Source: a virus. Taken from it: a stretch of DNA of 33,694 nt. Below, one piece after another: positions 6,157 to 14,235 of this stretch. The DNA is taken from positions 1-33,694 of the IMG/VR virus record IMGVR_UViG_3300009183_000219, one strand, 5' to 3'. The notes beneath the pieces are model-generated. The model made no database searches, was not told the DNA's origin, and saw only the letters and a list, made by a program, of their open reading frames with translations. Within the stretch, counting starts at the first letter, position 1, and each line of letters starts with the position of its first letter. The position numbers and the translations under genes are program-made.

Positions 6157-6851
6157 ACTATTCTGAGCTTTCGTCGGCAATACAGACCTATACGGAAAAT
6201 AACTTTCCGACGATTACCCTTGCGGATTCGTCTACTGTATCGTCTACGGCTCAGATTAACCGCTTCATTGAGCAAGCGGAGCAGCGCATCTATAACTCGG
6301 TACAGTTCCCCTCGTTGCGCAAAAACGTGACCGGTACAATTACTGCCAACAATAAGTACTTATCTTGCCCAGATGATTTCTTGGCTCCTTATTCGTTAGC
6401 AGTGTTCCCCTATGGTGGTGGTAGTTATACCTATCTTCTAAACAAAGATGTGAACTTCATGCGTGAGGCGTATCCTAGCCCCACTGATACCGGAACCCCT
6501 AAATACTATGCATTGTTTGGCCCAACAGTATCAGGCGCTATCATTTCTAATGAGTTAAGTTTTATCCTTGGCCCAACACCTGATACGGCGTATTCCGCAG
6601 AACTTCACTATTACTACTACCCAGAATCAATTACTACAGCCACGACAAGCTGGTTGGGCGATAATTTTGATACCGTGCTTCTGTATGGTTCATTGGTAGA
6701 GGCTTACACCTTCATGAAAGGTGAGCAGGATTTAATTGCGTTGTACAACCAAAAATACATGGAAGCATTGGCTTTGGCTAAACGTCTGGGTGATGGTATG
6801 GAGCGTCAAGACGCCTACCGCAGTGGTCAATTTAGGCAGGCGGTCACATGA
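6153..6851 (+). CDS. phage adaptor protein (SU10-type)
   Basis: This 232-residue protein has the layout of the SU10-type adaptor, which joins portal to tail. The helical N-terminus is MNYSELSSAIQTYTENNFPT, followed by INRFIEQAEQRIYNSVQFPS, a beta part with YLSCPDDFLAPYSLAV and a C-terminal helix (VEAYTFMKGEQDLIALYNQK). The length is right for the family. The start is fixed by the ATGA overlap with the previous gene, and the end overlaps the next start in the same way (6848-6851). This is one of the better anchors for a short-tailed morphology. Assignment is by recognised motifs. Confidence 0.77.
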   Translation: MNYSELSSAIQTYTENNFPTITLADSSTVSSTAQINRFIEQAEQRIYNSVQFPSLRKNVTGTITANNKYLSCPDDFLAPYSLAVFPYGGGSYTYLLNKDVNFMREAYPSPTDTGTPKYYALFGPTVSGAIISNELSFILGPTPDTAYSAELHYYYYPESITTATTSWLGDNFDTVLLYGSLVEAYTFMKGEQDLIALYNQKYMEALALAKRLGDGMERQDAYRSGQFRQAVT

Positions 6852-7264
6852 GCATAGTTCAGACCCAGACCACCAGCTTCAAGAAGGAGTTGTATCAAGC
6901 TATCCATGACTTGTCCACGGATACGATTAAAGTTGCTCTATATACAGGCAACGCTAGCCTTGATGCAAGCACGACGGTTTATAGCTCCTCTAATGAAGTT
7001 GTAGCTTCTGGGTATACGGCTGGTGGGCAGATTATGACTGGGGTTGCTATTAACTCAAGTGGCTATACAGCTTATGTAAATTGGAACAATGTGGTTTGGA
7101 CATCAGCTTTGACTGCCCGGTGTGCTTTGATTTACAACGCGTCTAAAGGTAATAAGTCAATTGCTATCCTTGACTTTGGCTCTGATAAAACGTCAACCAC
7201 CACGTTTACAATCACCATGCCAGCCAATACCTCAACTACTGCTCTTATTAGGAGTTCAAATTGA
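6848..7264 (+). CDS. beta-rich structural protein, paralogue A
   Basis: This 138-residue protein has a Thr/Ser-rich beta pattern: FKKELYQAIHDLSTDTIKVA near the start, then VYSSSNEVVASGYTAGGQIM, ALIYNASKGNKSIAILDFGS and a TFTITMPANTSTTALIR end. The same order of blocks recurs in the gene at 7462-7938, so the two are paralogues. I recall this family as a common phage head or tail structural protein of unknown exact position. ATGA overlaps link it to the adaptor upstream and TTGA links it to the gene downstream. Confidence 0.72.
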   Translation: MSIVQTQTTSFKKELYQAIHDLSTDTIKVALYTGNASLDASTTVYSSSNEVVASGYTAGGQIMTGVAINSSGYTAYVNWNNVVWTSALTARCALIYNASKGNKSIAILDFGSDKTSTTTFTITMPANTSTTALIRSSN

Positions 7265-7452
7265 TTGTTAATACCACCAAAGGCGAGATGGATGATTCTT
7301 TGTTGGAACATCGTTCTGGCGAAATTGACAACGACAATGAGTTAACAACGTGGGTTGAGTATTGGCTAGATGGTGAACTTGTACATCGTTCTGCACACGT
7401 TACGTTAAAGAAAATGCCCGTTTTTGCTGGCGGTGAAGCCGCATCTTTTTAA
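7261..7452 (+). CDS. conserved small acidic protein, TTG start
   Basis: A 63-residue acidic protein: GEMDDSLLEHRSGEIDNDNE followed by TTWVEYWLDGELVHRSAHV. I recall the EYWLDGELVHRSAHV block from small proteins lying next to similar structural genes in other phages. The TTG start is well supported: AGGAG at 7250-7254 sits six bases upstream and the TTG overlaps the previous stop (TTGA). A start at the ATG at 7288 would remove the conserved N-terminus. It separates the two paralogous structural genes. No function is known. Confidence 0.72.
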   Translation: MIVNTTKGEMDDSLLEHRSGEIDNDNELTTWVEYWLDGELVHRSAHVTLKKMPVFAGGEAASF

Positions 7453-7461
7453 GGAAATATC

Positions 7462-7938
7462 ATGGCAAACACCCAAAGTATGTGCACCTCCTTCATGGGA
7501 GAATTGCTGACCGCCACCCATAATTTTGGCACTGCACCTATTCGTGCGGCAACTACAGCCGATACGTTCAAAGGTGCGTTGTATTTGGCTTCGGCTACTG
7601 TTAACGCTAGTACTACTGTTTATTCAACGACAAACGAAGTAACAGGTACAGGATACACGGCTGGCGGCGTAACGGTAACCAATGCAACTGCCCCTATAGC
7701 AACCAATTCCTCGACTACGGCTGGTGTGGCTTACTGGACTCCTTCTGCCAGCTTGGTGTACACAACGGTTACGTTGACCACGGCGTTTGATACGGTGTTG
7801 ATCTATAACTCCACCCAGAGTAATAAAGCAGTTAGTGTTCACACGTTTGGTTCCCAGACAATTACGGCTGGCACGTTTACCCTGACGATGCCATCCAACA
7901 CTACGACTACTGCACTGTTGCGTTTGGCAACAACCTAA
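7462..7938 (+). CDS. beta-rich structural protein, paralogue B
   Basis: This 158-residue paralogue of the gene at 6848-7264 shares ELLTATHNF, VYSTTNEVTGTGYTAGGVTV, a LIYNSTQSNKAVSVHTFG block and the TFTLTMPSNTTTTALLR end. It has about 20 extra residues in the N-terminal third (APIRAATTADTFKGALYL), so the copies have diverged by insertion as well as substitution. AAGGA lies upstream of the ATG. It is probably a virion protein exposed on head or tail. Whether both copies are incorporated cannot be told from sequence. Confidence 0.74.
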   Translation: MANTQSMCTSFMGELLTATHNFGTAPIRAATTADTFKGALYLASATVNASTTVYSTTNEVTGTGYTAGGVTVTNATAPIATNSSTTAGVAYWTPSASLVYTTVTLTTAFDTVLIYNSTQSNKAVSVHTFGSQTITAGTFTLTMPSNTTTTALLRLATT

Positions 7939-7940
7939 GC

Positions 7941-7963
7941 GGAGGCGGCGCAGGCCGTAAGCC
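7941..7963 (+). promoter_or_regulatory. distant Shine-Dalgarno with intervening hairpin
   Basis: GGAGG (7941-7945) is 18 bases from the ATG at 7964, too far for normal initiation. The gap contains CGGC (7946-7949) and GCCG (7954-7957) around a GCAG loop. If folded, this leaves only six unpaired bases between helix and ATG, giving normal spacing. A comparable arrangement has been described for phage T4 gene 38, to my knowledge. The pairing is seen directly; its use is inference. Confidence 0.45.
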
Positions 7964-8635
7964 ATGTTTGGTATATCCGCATTTGCCCAGTCGCCATTTG
8001 CTAGTCTTGGCACTAGCGATATCACGATTGCTATTACCGGGGTATCCGCTTCGGGGGCTGTTGGTACGGTTGTTAGCTCTCAGTCTTGCGCTTTAACTTC
8101 TGTTTTAGCAAGCGGGGCTGTAGGCACTGTTACGGATAGTCGTTCTGTTGCGCTTACTGGGGTCACAGCTTCTGGTGCAGTTGGCACAATAACTCATGGC
8201 GGGGCGGTAAACGCAATTACCGGAGTTGAAGCCTCTGGCGCTGTAGGCACGGTTGTATACACAAAATTACAGCCAGAAACAGGCGACCAAGCAAATGGCT
8301 ATGTAGGTACGGTAGCCCCTAATATTTCTGTAGCGTTGACAGGAGTTGGCGCATCAGGCGCGGTTGGCACAATTACGCATGGCGGGTTGGTTATTGGGGT
8401 TACTGGGGTACAGGCTTCAGGTACTATTGGAACAGTTGGGCCAGTAATTTTGCCAGCAATAACCGGAGTGCAGGCAAGTGGCGCTGTTGGTACTGTTTTC
8501 CCTATATATTGGAAATTAATAGACGACAGCCAAGATGCAAACTGGCAAAATATTACAGATTCTCAAACAGCAGGATGGGCTTTAATTGATAACTCAGAAA
8601 GTGCTGGCTGGGTGTTAATCCCAACAACGGTATAG
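7964..8635 (+). CDS. tandem-repeat structural protein (ITGVxASGAVGTV repeats)
   Basis: The 223-residue product is built mainly from eight imperfect repeats of about 20 residues beginning at residue 24, with the core (I/L/V)TGVxASGAVGTV. Repeat 5 (ETGDQANGYVGTV) is the most diverged. Each repeat would supply two short beta strands, suggesting a beta-helix or beta-solenoid-like fibre. The C-terminus carries a second motif three times (IDDSQDANW, ITDSQTAGW, IDNSESAGW). I recall such GVxAxGxVGTV proteins from other phage tail or fibre regions. Translation may depend on a hairpin-shortened Shine-Dalgarno spacing. A surface appendage role is inferred. Confidence 0.75.
   Translation: MFGISAFAQSPFASLGTSDITIAITGVSASGAVGTVVSSQSCALTSVLASGAVGTVTDSRSVALTGVTASGAVGTITHGGAVNAITGVEASGAVGTVVYTKLQPETGDQANGYVGTVAPNISVALTGVGASGAVGTITHGGLVIGVTGVQASGTIGTVGPVILPAITGVQASGAVGTVFPIYWKLIDDSQDANWQNITDSQTAGWALIDNSESAGWVLIPTTV
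8033..8500 (+). repeat. eight in-frame ~60-bp repeats
   Basis: Degenerate tandem repeats encode the (I/L/V)TGVxASGAVGTV units of the protein at 7964-8635. Repeats are conserved at protein level but differ in codons (GCTTCGGGGGCT, GCAAGCGGGGCT, GCTTCTGGTGCA for Ala-Ser-Gly-Ala), so expansion is old or recombination between units is being avoided. Confidence 0.8.
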
Positions 8636-8643
8636 GATAAATT

Positions 8644-9144
8644 ATGGCACTTGTACTAGCAGATCGCGTTAAAGAGACTACCGCCACAACAGGTACAGGC
8701 ACAGTCACGCTTGCGGGCGCATCCACAGGGTATCAATCGTTTGCAGCAATTGGTAACGGGAACTCAACGTACTACACCATTGCAGGGCAAAGCGGGAACG
8801 AGTGGGAAGTTGGTATTGGCACATACACTTCCTCGGGCACTACGCTATCCCGTACCACGGTCTTGGCTTCCAGCAATTCGGGCAGCTTGGTTTCGTTCAG
8901 CGCGGGTAATAAGGATGTCTTTGTTACCTACCCAGCAGAGCGCTCGGTTAATGTTGACTCTACAAACGCCCAAGTATCCGTGCCGGTGCTTTTGGCTACA
9001 AACGGCTTAATCTTAAACAATACAACAGTATCAGCAAGTTACACTATTGGAACAGGATACAACGCAAGTTCAGTCGGGCCAGTAACCATAGCAAGCGGAC
9101 AATCGGTTACCGTGACTAGCGGACAACGCTGGCTCGTGTTCTAA
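8644..9144 (+). CDS. tail appendage/fibre-associated protein (MALVLADRVKETT family)
   Basis: This 166-residue protein starts MALVLADRVKETTATTGTGT, then GYQSFAAIGNGNSTYYTIAG, EWEVGIGTYTSSGTTLSRTT and DVFVTYPAERSV. This block order is one I know well from phage tail-fibre regions, where it occurs alone or as an N-terminal module. It is beta-rich without coiled coil. The Shine-Dalgarno is AGGATAA just before the ATG. The C-terminal 50 residues (ATNGLILNNTTVSASYTIGT) resemble a short trimeric beta stalk. It is probably a virion attachment or shaft protein for the fibres that follow. Confidence 0.77.
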   Translation: MALVLADRVKETTATTGTGTVTLAGASTGYQSFAAIGNGNSTYYTIAGQSGNEWEVGIGTYTSSGTTLSRTTVLASSNSGSLVSFSAGNKDVFVTYPAERSVNVDSTNAQVSVPVLLATNGLILNNTTVSASYTIGTGYNASSVGPVTIASGQSVTVTSGQRWLVF

Positions 9145-9155
9145 AAGGATAAATC

Positions 9156-10157
9156 ATGGCAAGCATAGTAAGTGCAGGAACGACAAGCGCAACGGCGCTG
9201 AACATGAGCGCAGACACCTCTGGTGTTTTGCAACTAGCGTCTAACAACGGCACGGTAGCGGTTACTGTAGATACAAGCCAGAACGTAGGGGTAGGGACGA
9301 GTTCGCCGGGGGCAAAGCTGGATGTAAACGGAACAATACGTTCAAAAACATCTACTGGTGGAATTATTAATATGGATAGTACCGCCGCCGGTACTACAAA
9401 TACGCTTGGTAGCTATGCAAACGCTGGGGCCGCTTTTGCTGATTTTAATTTATCCGCAAACAACACAATATTTTTGCAAGCTGGTACAGAGCGCGCCCGT
9501 ATTGACTCCAGTGGTAACTTTGGGATAGCAGTTACACCTTCGGGTTATTATGTTCTTGAAGTTGCCAGTGCAGGCGGCACTGCCGCAAAAAACGGTTCAA
9601 GCATTTGTACCGTAGCAATGGGGCGTTCTGGCGGTGACTATCCTTGGGTTGGGTACAACTTTAGGGCTACAACCACAAGCGGTTCTTATACATATAACGC
9701 TAATGACTACGCTAGTGCTTTAAATTTTTATCAAGGTGGCATTAGGACACAAACAGCAGTTTCTGGCTCTGCTGGTAATGCTATTACTTGGGTTTCTGGC
9801 CCATCTATATCACAAGGTTCGGCAAATTGGGCTGCTGGCGCATCTGATGTTCGTCAAAAGAAAAACTTTGAGCCATCTCAAGGTCTTGCAGAAGTATTGC
9901 AAATTGAACCCGTTAAATTCCACTTTAACTGGGAAGATGATAACAGCCCTAAAAAACTTGGGTTTAAAGCGCAAAATTTATTGCCACTAATTCCCGAAAT
10001 GGTGATCGAGAAAGATGAAAAAGCTGAAGACGGGACGCCTTATTTAACAATTACTCCAGACTTTATGTTGCCTGTACTTGTTAAAGCAATCCAAGAGCAG
10101 CAAGCCCTAATCACTCAACTACAAGCTGACGTAGCAGCATTGAAAGGCGCAGCATGA
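9156..10157 (+). CDS. tail fibre with C-terminal S74 intramolecular chaperone
   Basis: A 333-residue tail fibre. The N-terminus (SAGTTSATALNMSADTSGVL, then a GVGTSSPGAKLDVNG block) is an attachment and stalk module; the middle is beta-rich and receptor-facing. From about residue 225 the Peptidase S74 (endosialidase-type intramolecular chaperone) domain begins with GASDVRQKKNFEPSQGL. Ser230 and Lys235 have the spacing of the Ser-Lys dyad of that family, which cuts the chaperone off after trimerisation. The end, AIQEQQALITQLQADVAAL, is the usual short coiled coil. The mature fibre should therefore end near residue 229. AAGGAT precedes the ATG. Confidence 0.88.
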   Translation: MASIVSAGTTSATALNMSADTSGVLQLASNNGTVAVTVDTSQNVGVGTSSPGAKLDVNGTIRSKTSTGGIINMDSTAAGTTNTLGSYANAGAAFADFNLSANNTIFLQAGTERARIDSSGNFGIAVTPSGYYVLEVASAGGTAAKNGSSICTVAMGRSGGDYPWVGYNFRATTTSGSYTYNANDYASALNFYQGGIRTQTAVSGSAGNAITWVSGPSISQGSANWAAGASDVRQKKNFEPSQGLAEVLQIEPVKFHFNWEDDNSPKKLGFKAQNLLPLIPEMVIEKDEKAEDGTPYLTITPDFMLPVLVKAIQEQQALITQLQADVAALKGAA

Positions 10158-11281
10158 CATCAACAATCAACGCTTCAAGCACAGGCAGCGGCGGCATAGT
10201 CCAGACGGCAGACGCTTCGGGCGTGTTGGCGCTTCAAGCAAACGGTACAACCGCATTCACGGTCAACTCAGACGCAACGACTACCTTTGCCAACGCAGCA
10301 AACCTACCCAACACCTTTGGCTTTAAGAACCGCATCATCAATGGTGGCATGGTCATTGACCAGCGTAATGCTGGGGCTAGTGTTACTCAAGACACTAGTG
10401 GAACGCAGTATTGTTTAGACCGCTGGAATATTTACGGCACTGTAGCAAGTAAATTTACTGTTCAACAAACACCAAGTGCAACAGAAACTGGGTACGCAAC
10501 TCGTGTAGCGGCTGGGTTTACAAATTATTTAGCTATTACTTCAGCTTCCGCCTATTCTGTTTCTGCCAGTGATGTTTTTCAATTGCAGCAAATGATTGAA
10601 GGTTTTAATACTTCTGATCTTGCATGGGGAACGGCTAGCGCTAAAACGGTTACGCTTTCATTTTTAGTATATTCATCTTTAACGGGCACTTTTGGAGGCT
10701 CGCTTGTTAATAGCGCCGCCAATTATTCTTATCCTTTTACATACTCAATTCCAGTAGCAAACACTTGGACTTCCATTTCTGTAACTGTTGCAGGCCCCAC
10801 CGCAGGGACATGGATTGGTGCAACAAACGGAATTGGTATAAGGGTTTATTTTGGTCTTGGCGTTGGGTCAACAAATAGCGGAACTGCCGGGTCTTGGTCT
10901 GCAAATTTATATCGTTCAGCCACAGGCGCAGTCTCAGTAGTAGGCACAAGCGGCGCTACTTTCTACATCACAGGCGTACAGCTAGAGAAAGGCTCCACTG
11001 CAACGAGCTTTGACTACCGTCCTTATGCCACAGAATTTATATATTGCCAACGGTATTATGAGGTAGGTGAATCAACTTTTTATGGCCCAGCTGGGACTAA
11101 TTATTTTCCCATACCTTTTGCAGTTTATAAAGCAATTAGTCCTACTGTAACAAGGACAGGGGTTGGCAGTATTACCGGGGCTACTGCTGGTACAACAGTG
11201 TCTACGGTAGCCCAATATAGGTTTTATTTTACCAATAACACAGTTGTTGGCGGTAGCTGGGCAGCATTAGCGGAGCTTTAA
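10154..11281 (+). CDS. tail fibre / receptor-binding protein
   Basis: This 375-residue protein starts with a module related to the previous fibre ([20 protein letters not shown] compared with SADTSGVLQLASNNGTVAV). It continues with [20 protein letters not shown], typical of phage fibres, and has a carbohydrate-binding-module-like beta domain ending [25 protein letters not shown] and a [10 protein letters not shown] block. No S74 domain is present. The start is fixed by an ATGA overlap. The tip (residues about 300-375) may contact the host. Two fibres sharing an attachment module could occupy equivalent sites or be alternative receptor binders. Confidence 0.83.
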   Translation: MTSTINASSTGSGGIVQTADASGVLALQANGTTAFTVNSDATTTFANAANLPNTFGFKNRIINGGMVIDQRNAGASVTQDTSGTQYCLDRWNIYGTVASKFTVQQTPSATETGYATRVAAGFTNYLAITSASAYSVSASDVFQLQQMIEGFNTSDLAWGTASAKTVTLSFLVYSSLTGTFGGSLVNSAANYSYPFTYSIPVANTWTSISVTVAGPTAGTWIGATNGIGIRVYFGLGVGSTNSGTAGSWSANLYRSATGAVSVVGTSGATFYITGVQLEKGSTATSFDYRPYATEFIYCQRYYEVGESTFYGPAGTNYFPIPFAVYKAISPTVTRTGVGSITGATAGTTVSTVAQYRFYFTNNTVVGGSWAALAEL

Positions 11282-11283
11282 TT

Positions 11284-11460
11284 ATGTATCAACTCATTAA
11301 ACCCCCTCCAATTGGTGGCGAGGTCACTTGCGTTAGCCGTATTGCTGATGGAGCTTGCATTCCTTTTGACATTCTCAACCCAGATTACAGGGCTTACTTA
11401 GCTTGGCTTGCTGAAGGCAATACCCCTGAACCTGCTGACGAACCCGGTGCTCCCGCGTAA
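11284..11460 (+). CDS. 58-residue tail-fibre accessory protein
   Basis: This small gene follows the fibre stop by two bases and encodes [40 protein letters not shown], then [18 protein letters not shown]. The [21 protein letters not shown] block is frequent at the ends of phage fibre or fibre-assembly proteins in my recollection. Its acidic, Pro-rich tail and position right after a fibre suggest a fibre chaperone or cap. No strong Shine-Dalgarno is seen, so translation is probably by re-initiation. Function is inferred from context. Confidence 0.7.
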   Translation: MYQLIKPPPIGGEVTCVSRIADGACIPFDILNPDYRAYLAWLAEGNTPEPADEPGAPA

Positions 11461-11490
11461 AATAAGCCATCCCTATCGTAAGGAATCCCC

Positions 11491-12285
11491 ATGACCGTAA
11501 ATTACACAACCAACCTGTCCCTTGGATTACCGGTTACCGGCACGGAGTCTGGTACTTGGGGTGATGACGTTAACAACTCCATCACGTCGTACTTGGACAT
11601 CGCCATTGCAGGCACGCTGTCGCTTACCTCGGCGTCCTTTACAGCCAATGCGCTTACCCTTGCCAACACGTTTGGTACAAGCTCTGCTACCAACATTGCA
11701 GCAACTACCGCGCAGTATTACGCCATCAAAGTAAGCAGCTTGGCGGCTAACGTAACTATCACAGCGCCCAGTCTAAGCAAAGGGTACGTCGTTGCTAATC
11801 TTGACTCTACCTACTCGGCAACCATTAAGGCATCTGGGCAAACAGGGGTTACGGTTATACCGGGCGAAAAAGCTGTTGTTTTTTACAATGGCACGGACTA
11901 CATCAAACTGTCCTCTACCATCCTAAGCAACTTCACGGTTGACGGAACGACTACCCCCGGATACCTAAGCATCCCCCAAAATGCCCAAACCGGAAGCTAC
12001 ACATTAGTTTTAGCTGATGCAGGCAAGCACATTTACCACGCATCCGGCGCAGGTGTTGCAACTTACACAATCCCAGCTAACGCTTCGGTAGCGTACCCAA
12101 TTGGTACGGCAGTATCTATTGTTAACATGTCCACTAATGCAGTGACAATATCCATCACTTCTGATACCCTTACATGGGCGCAAGGTGGTGGCACTGGAAG
12201 CAGAACATTGGCGCAGTATGGTGTAGCTAACTGCTTGAAGATTACTGCTACACAATGGATATTGACTGGAATTAACGTAACATGA
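11491..12285 (+). CDS. tail fibre protein (TTNLSLGLPVTGTESGTWGDDVN family)
   Basis: A 264-residue fibre protein whose N-terminus (TTNLSLGLPVTGTESGTWGD, then DVNNSITSYLDIAIAG) is a well-known phage tail-fibre attachment module. The rest is Thr/Ser/Ala-rich beta structure, including GYLSIPQNAQTGSYTLVLAD and a C-terminal jelly-roll-like segment (TIPANASVAYPIGTAVSIV). AAGGAA lies just before the ATG. The ATGA overlap with the glycine-rich adhesin that follows suggests that this protein carries or assembles with that adhesin at a fibre tip. Confidence 0.82.
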   Translation: MTVNYTTNLSLGLPVTGTESGTWGDDVNNSITSYLDIAIAGTLSLTSASFTANALTLANTFGTSSATNIAATTAQYYAIKVSSLAANVTITAPSLSKGYVVANLDSTYSATIKASGQTGVTVIPGEKAVVFYNGTDYIKLSSTILSNFTVDGTTTPGYLSIPQNAQTGSYTLVLADAGKHIYHASGAGVATYTIPANASVAYPIGTAVSIVNMSTNAVTISITSDTLTWAQGGGTGSRTLAQYGVANCLKITATQWILTGINVT

Positions 12286-13370
12286 GCGGCATCCTTAACG
12301 CATTTGTTGCAGGGGCTAGGGCTTTTGTGCCTTATGCACCCACTATTGGCACGGCTACAGTAACGGGGTATACAACTGCCTCGGTTACCTACACTGCTTC
12401 AACAAATACGGGCGGTTCACCTATTACTTCATATACGGCTGTATCTTCGCCCGGTGGTATTACAGGCACATTAGCAACATCCGGTTCCGGCACAATTAAT
12501 ATTTCTGGTTTGTCCCAAGGTACGGCTTATACCTTCACAGTATATGCAACTAATGCTGTTGGAAATAGCGCATCAAGTGCGGCTACCCGTGCAATAGCTT
12601 CTGTAGTTATTAGCTCAACTGTTACAAATTACACTGCGAATACCGCAAAAGTATCCGGGTATGTTACGGGGCTTACTGATGTTACGTTTACCGTTAACGC
12701 TGCAATAACCAGTCCTTCTACTGGGTCATACGCATTTACAGTAGATACGTCTTGGGCAGCGGGCGATACTGTGGCTGTTGTTAATAATAGTTATATTTTA
12801 GGTATGGGCGGCGCGGCAGGTGGCGGAGCCGGATATTATTATCCTTATGACGCAGTTGCTGGCGCTTCTGGGGGCCCTGCTATTTATGTTGGTCGCACCA
12901 TAACTTTTACAAATAATGGTATTGTTGGTAGCGGCGGTAGCGGTGGCGGCGGCGGCGGTTCTTGTTATATATATGGTTATAGTAAAAATACTATAGTTAT
13001 GGGTGCCGGAGGTGGCGGCGGCGGTAGGTCATCATCAAATTCTTACCCTAGTGCTGGCGGTGCTGGCGGTAGTGGTTGGACTGGTTCTAACCCGGGCAAT
13101 AACGGTCAGCCCGGTAGTGGGGGGACTTTCTCTGCCGCTGGTTTGGGCGCGGCTGGCTCATTGTTTAGCCCAACTTATTATGCCGGTGCTGGGGGCAATG
13201 GTGGTAGTTGGGGCAGCGCAGGGGTAACTGGAGATAATGGGACGCCAAGTGATAAGGGTTTTACCGTCTACGGCGCAGCGGGGGGAGCAGCACAATATTC
13301 TTTAATAGGTAAAGCCAACGTCAATAGTGGCGCTGGTATTAGTGGAACAGTTTATGGAGCACAAGGATGA
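12282..13370 (+). CDS. FN3 plus glycine-rich receptor-binding adhesin
   Basis: This 362-residue protein has three parts. Residues about 18-108 are a fibronectin type III domain (SVTYTASTNTGGSPITSYTA, SQGTAYTFTVYATNAVGNSA). Residues about 110-165 are a second beta domain. From about residue 168 the chain is extremely glycine-rich (GMGGAAGGGAGYYYPY, GSGGSGGGGGG, GAGGGGGGRS, GGAGGSGWTGSNPG). Runs of Gly separated by aromatic/Ser loops recall the polyglycine-II sandwich of the phage S16 gp38-type tip adhesin. In that family the loops bind host outer-membrane proteins. Location among fibres supports a receptor-binding role. Fold similarity is inference. Confidence 0.78.
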   Translation: MSGILNAFVAGARAFVPYAPTIGTATVTGYTTASVTYTASTNTGGSPITSYTAVSSPGGITGTLATSGSGTINISGLSQGTAYTFTVYATNAVGNSASSAATRAIASVVISSTVTNYTANTAKVSGYVTGLTDVTFTVNAAITSPSTGSYAFTVDTSWAAGDTVAVVNNSYILGMGGAAGGGAGYYYPYDAVAGASGGPAIYVGRTITFTNNGIVGSGGSGGGGGGSCYIYGYSKNTIVMGAGGGGGGRSSSNSYPSAGGAGGSGWTGSNPGNNGQPGSGGTFSAAGLGAAGSLFSPTYYAGAGGNGGSWGSAGVTGDNGTPSDKGFTVYGAAGGAAQYSLIGKANVNSGAGISGTVYGAQG

Positions 13371-13711
13371 TGGACTATCGAATTATTGCTGCTAACGCAG
13401 AAATTGGGCAAATTCAAGTAACGTACAGCGACTCTGGTACTGACATTGCTACGTATGCAATTGATGTTCCCGTGGTAGATGGCGCGTTTTTAACAGGGGA
13501 CGCACTTGTGGCTGAAATCCAAATGCGTGCTCCAGTATTTTTGGTTGAACGTAAGGCTGCTGTTGCTGTAGCTACAGGGTTTGATGAAATTCAAGCCTTA
13601 GTGCCAACCTTAGCGCCAACACCTGCTTCTGTGGCTATATCAGAAACGCAAACTTATCTCGGCAACGAAAAACGTAATGTAGATATCGTACCTAATACAC
13701 AGGTGTTGTAA
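13367..13711 (+). CDS. small fibre-region protein, possible fibre assembly factor
   Basis: This 114-residue protein starts at the ATG of an ATGA overlap (13367), with a second in-frame ATG at 13370. Its N-terminal half is beta (GQIQVTYSDSGTDIATYAID, VPVVDGAFLTGDALVAEI) and its C-terminal half is Ala/Val/Pro-rich with EIQALVPTLAPTPASVAISE. Short acidic proteins directly following receptor-binding genes are often fibre assembly chaperones. No recognised tail-fibre-assembly domain motif is present. It is tightly coupled on both sides (TAATG at its end). Confidence 0.62.
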   Translation: MMDYRIIAANAEIGQIQVTYSDSGTDIATYAIDVPVVDGAFLTGDALVAEIQMRAPVFLVERKAAVAVATGFDEIQALVPTLAPTPASVAISETQTYLGNEKRNVDIVPNTQVL

Positions 13712-14235
13712 TGATTAATTCTGGACGAGTAATCCCCTACCATGCCATTAATATGTCTATTAATTTAACGCATTATGAAACTGCGGGTGAATTTATTACT
13801 CGAAATTTAAATGGGGCGCCTGTAACTTCTGAAACTTATGTCCGTAGGCATTTAATCTTGACTGGAAGTTTTGATTTTGCTTTTCCAGAATTAGCCCCAG
13901 AAGCGGATCGTGTGGTTGTTGGGGATGTATGGCCTCCATTACAAGAACGTAATACTAAAACTTTTACGGTAACCGCATTAGAAGATGGTAGTGAATACAT
14001 GTGTGTTATCCCCCGTGCTGGCGGCCTTATTAAATCTGAACAATTAAATGTAATGAGTGGGGATAACCTAGATATTGCGCAAGGGTGTATTTTGGTTCCT
14101 ATGGGGCCATGCCAAATAGGTGGGGTTGACCGGGCTGCTAAAGATGTTGTAGTCTTATTAAACAATAGCGCAACTATTACTGCAACACAAGACGTAAAAG
14201 TTTGGCGTTTTTGGAATAGCCGAATCAATGCATAA
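13711..14235 (+). CDS. hypothetical protein of fibre region
   Basis: A 174-residue protein I do not recognise. It is soluble and beta-rich, with ITRNLNGAPVTSETYVRRHL, FDFAFPELAPEADRVVVGDV and IAQGCILVPMGPCQIGGVDR blocks and a VKVWRFWNSRINA end. There are no membrane segments or obvious catalytic motifs. It is coupled to the gene before by TAATG and to the one after by TAATG at 14233-14237. Position at the end of the fibre cluster suggests a virion or fibre-associated protein; a jelly-roll fold is possible but unsupported. Confidence 0.62.
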   Translation: MINSGRVIPYHAINMSINLTHYETAGEFITRNLNGAPVTSETYVRRHLILTGSFDFAFPELAPEADRVVVGDVWPPLQERNTKTFTVTALEDGSEYMCVIPRAGGLIKSEQLNVMSGDNLDIAQGCILVPMGPCQIGGVDRAAKDVVVLLNNSATITATQDVKVWRFWNSRINA

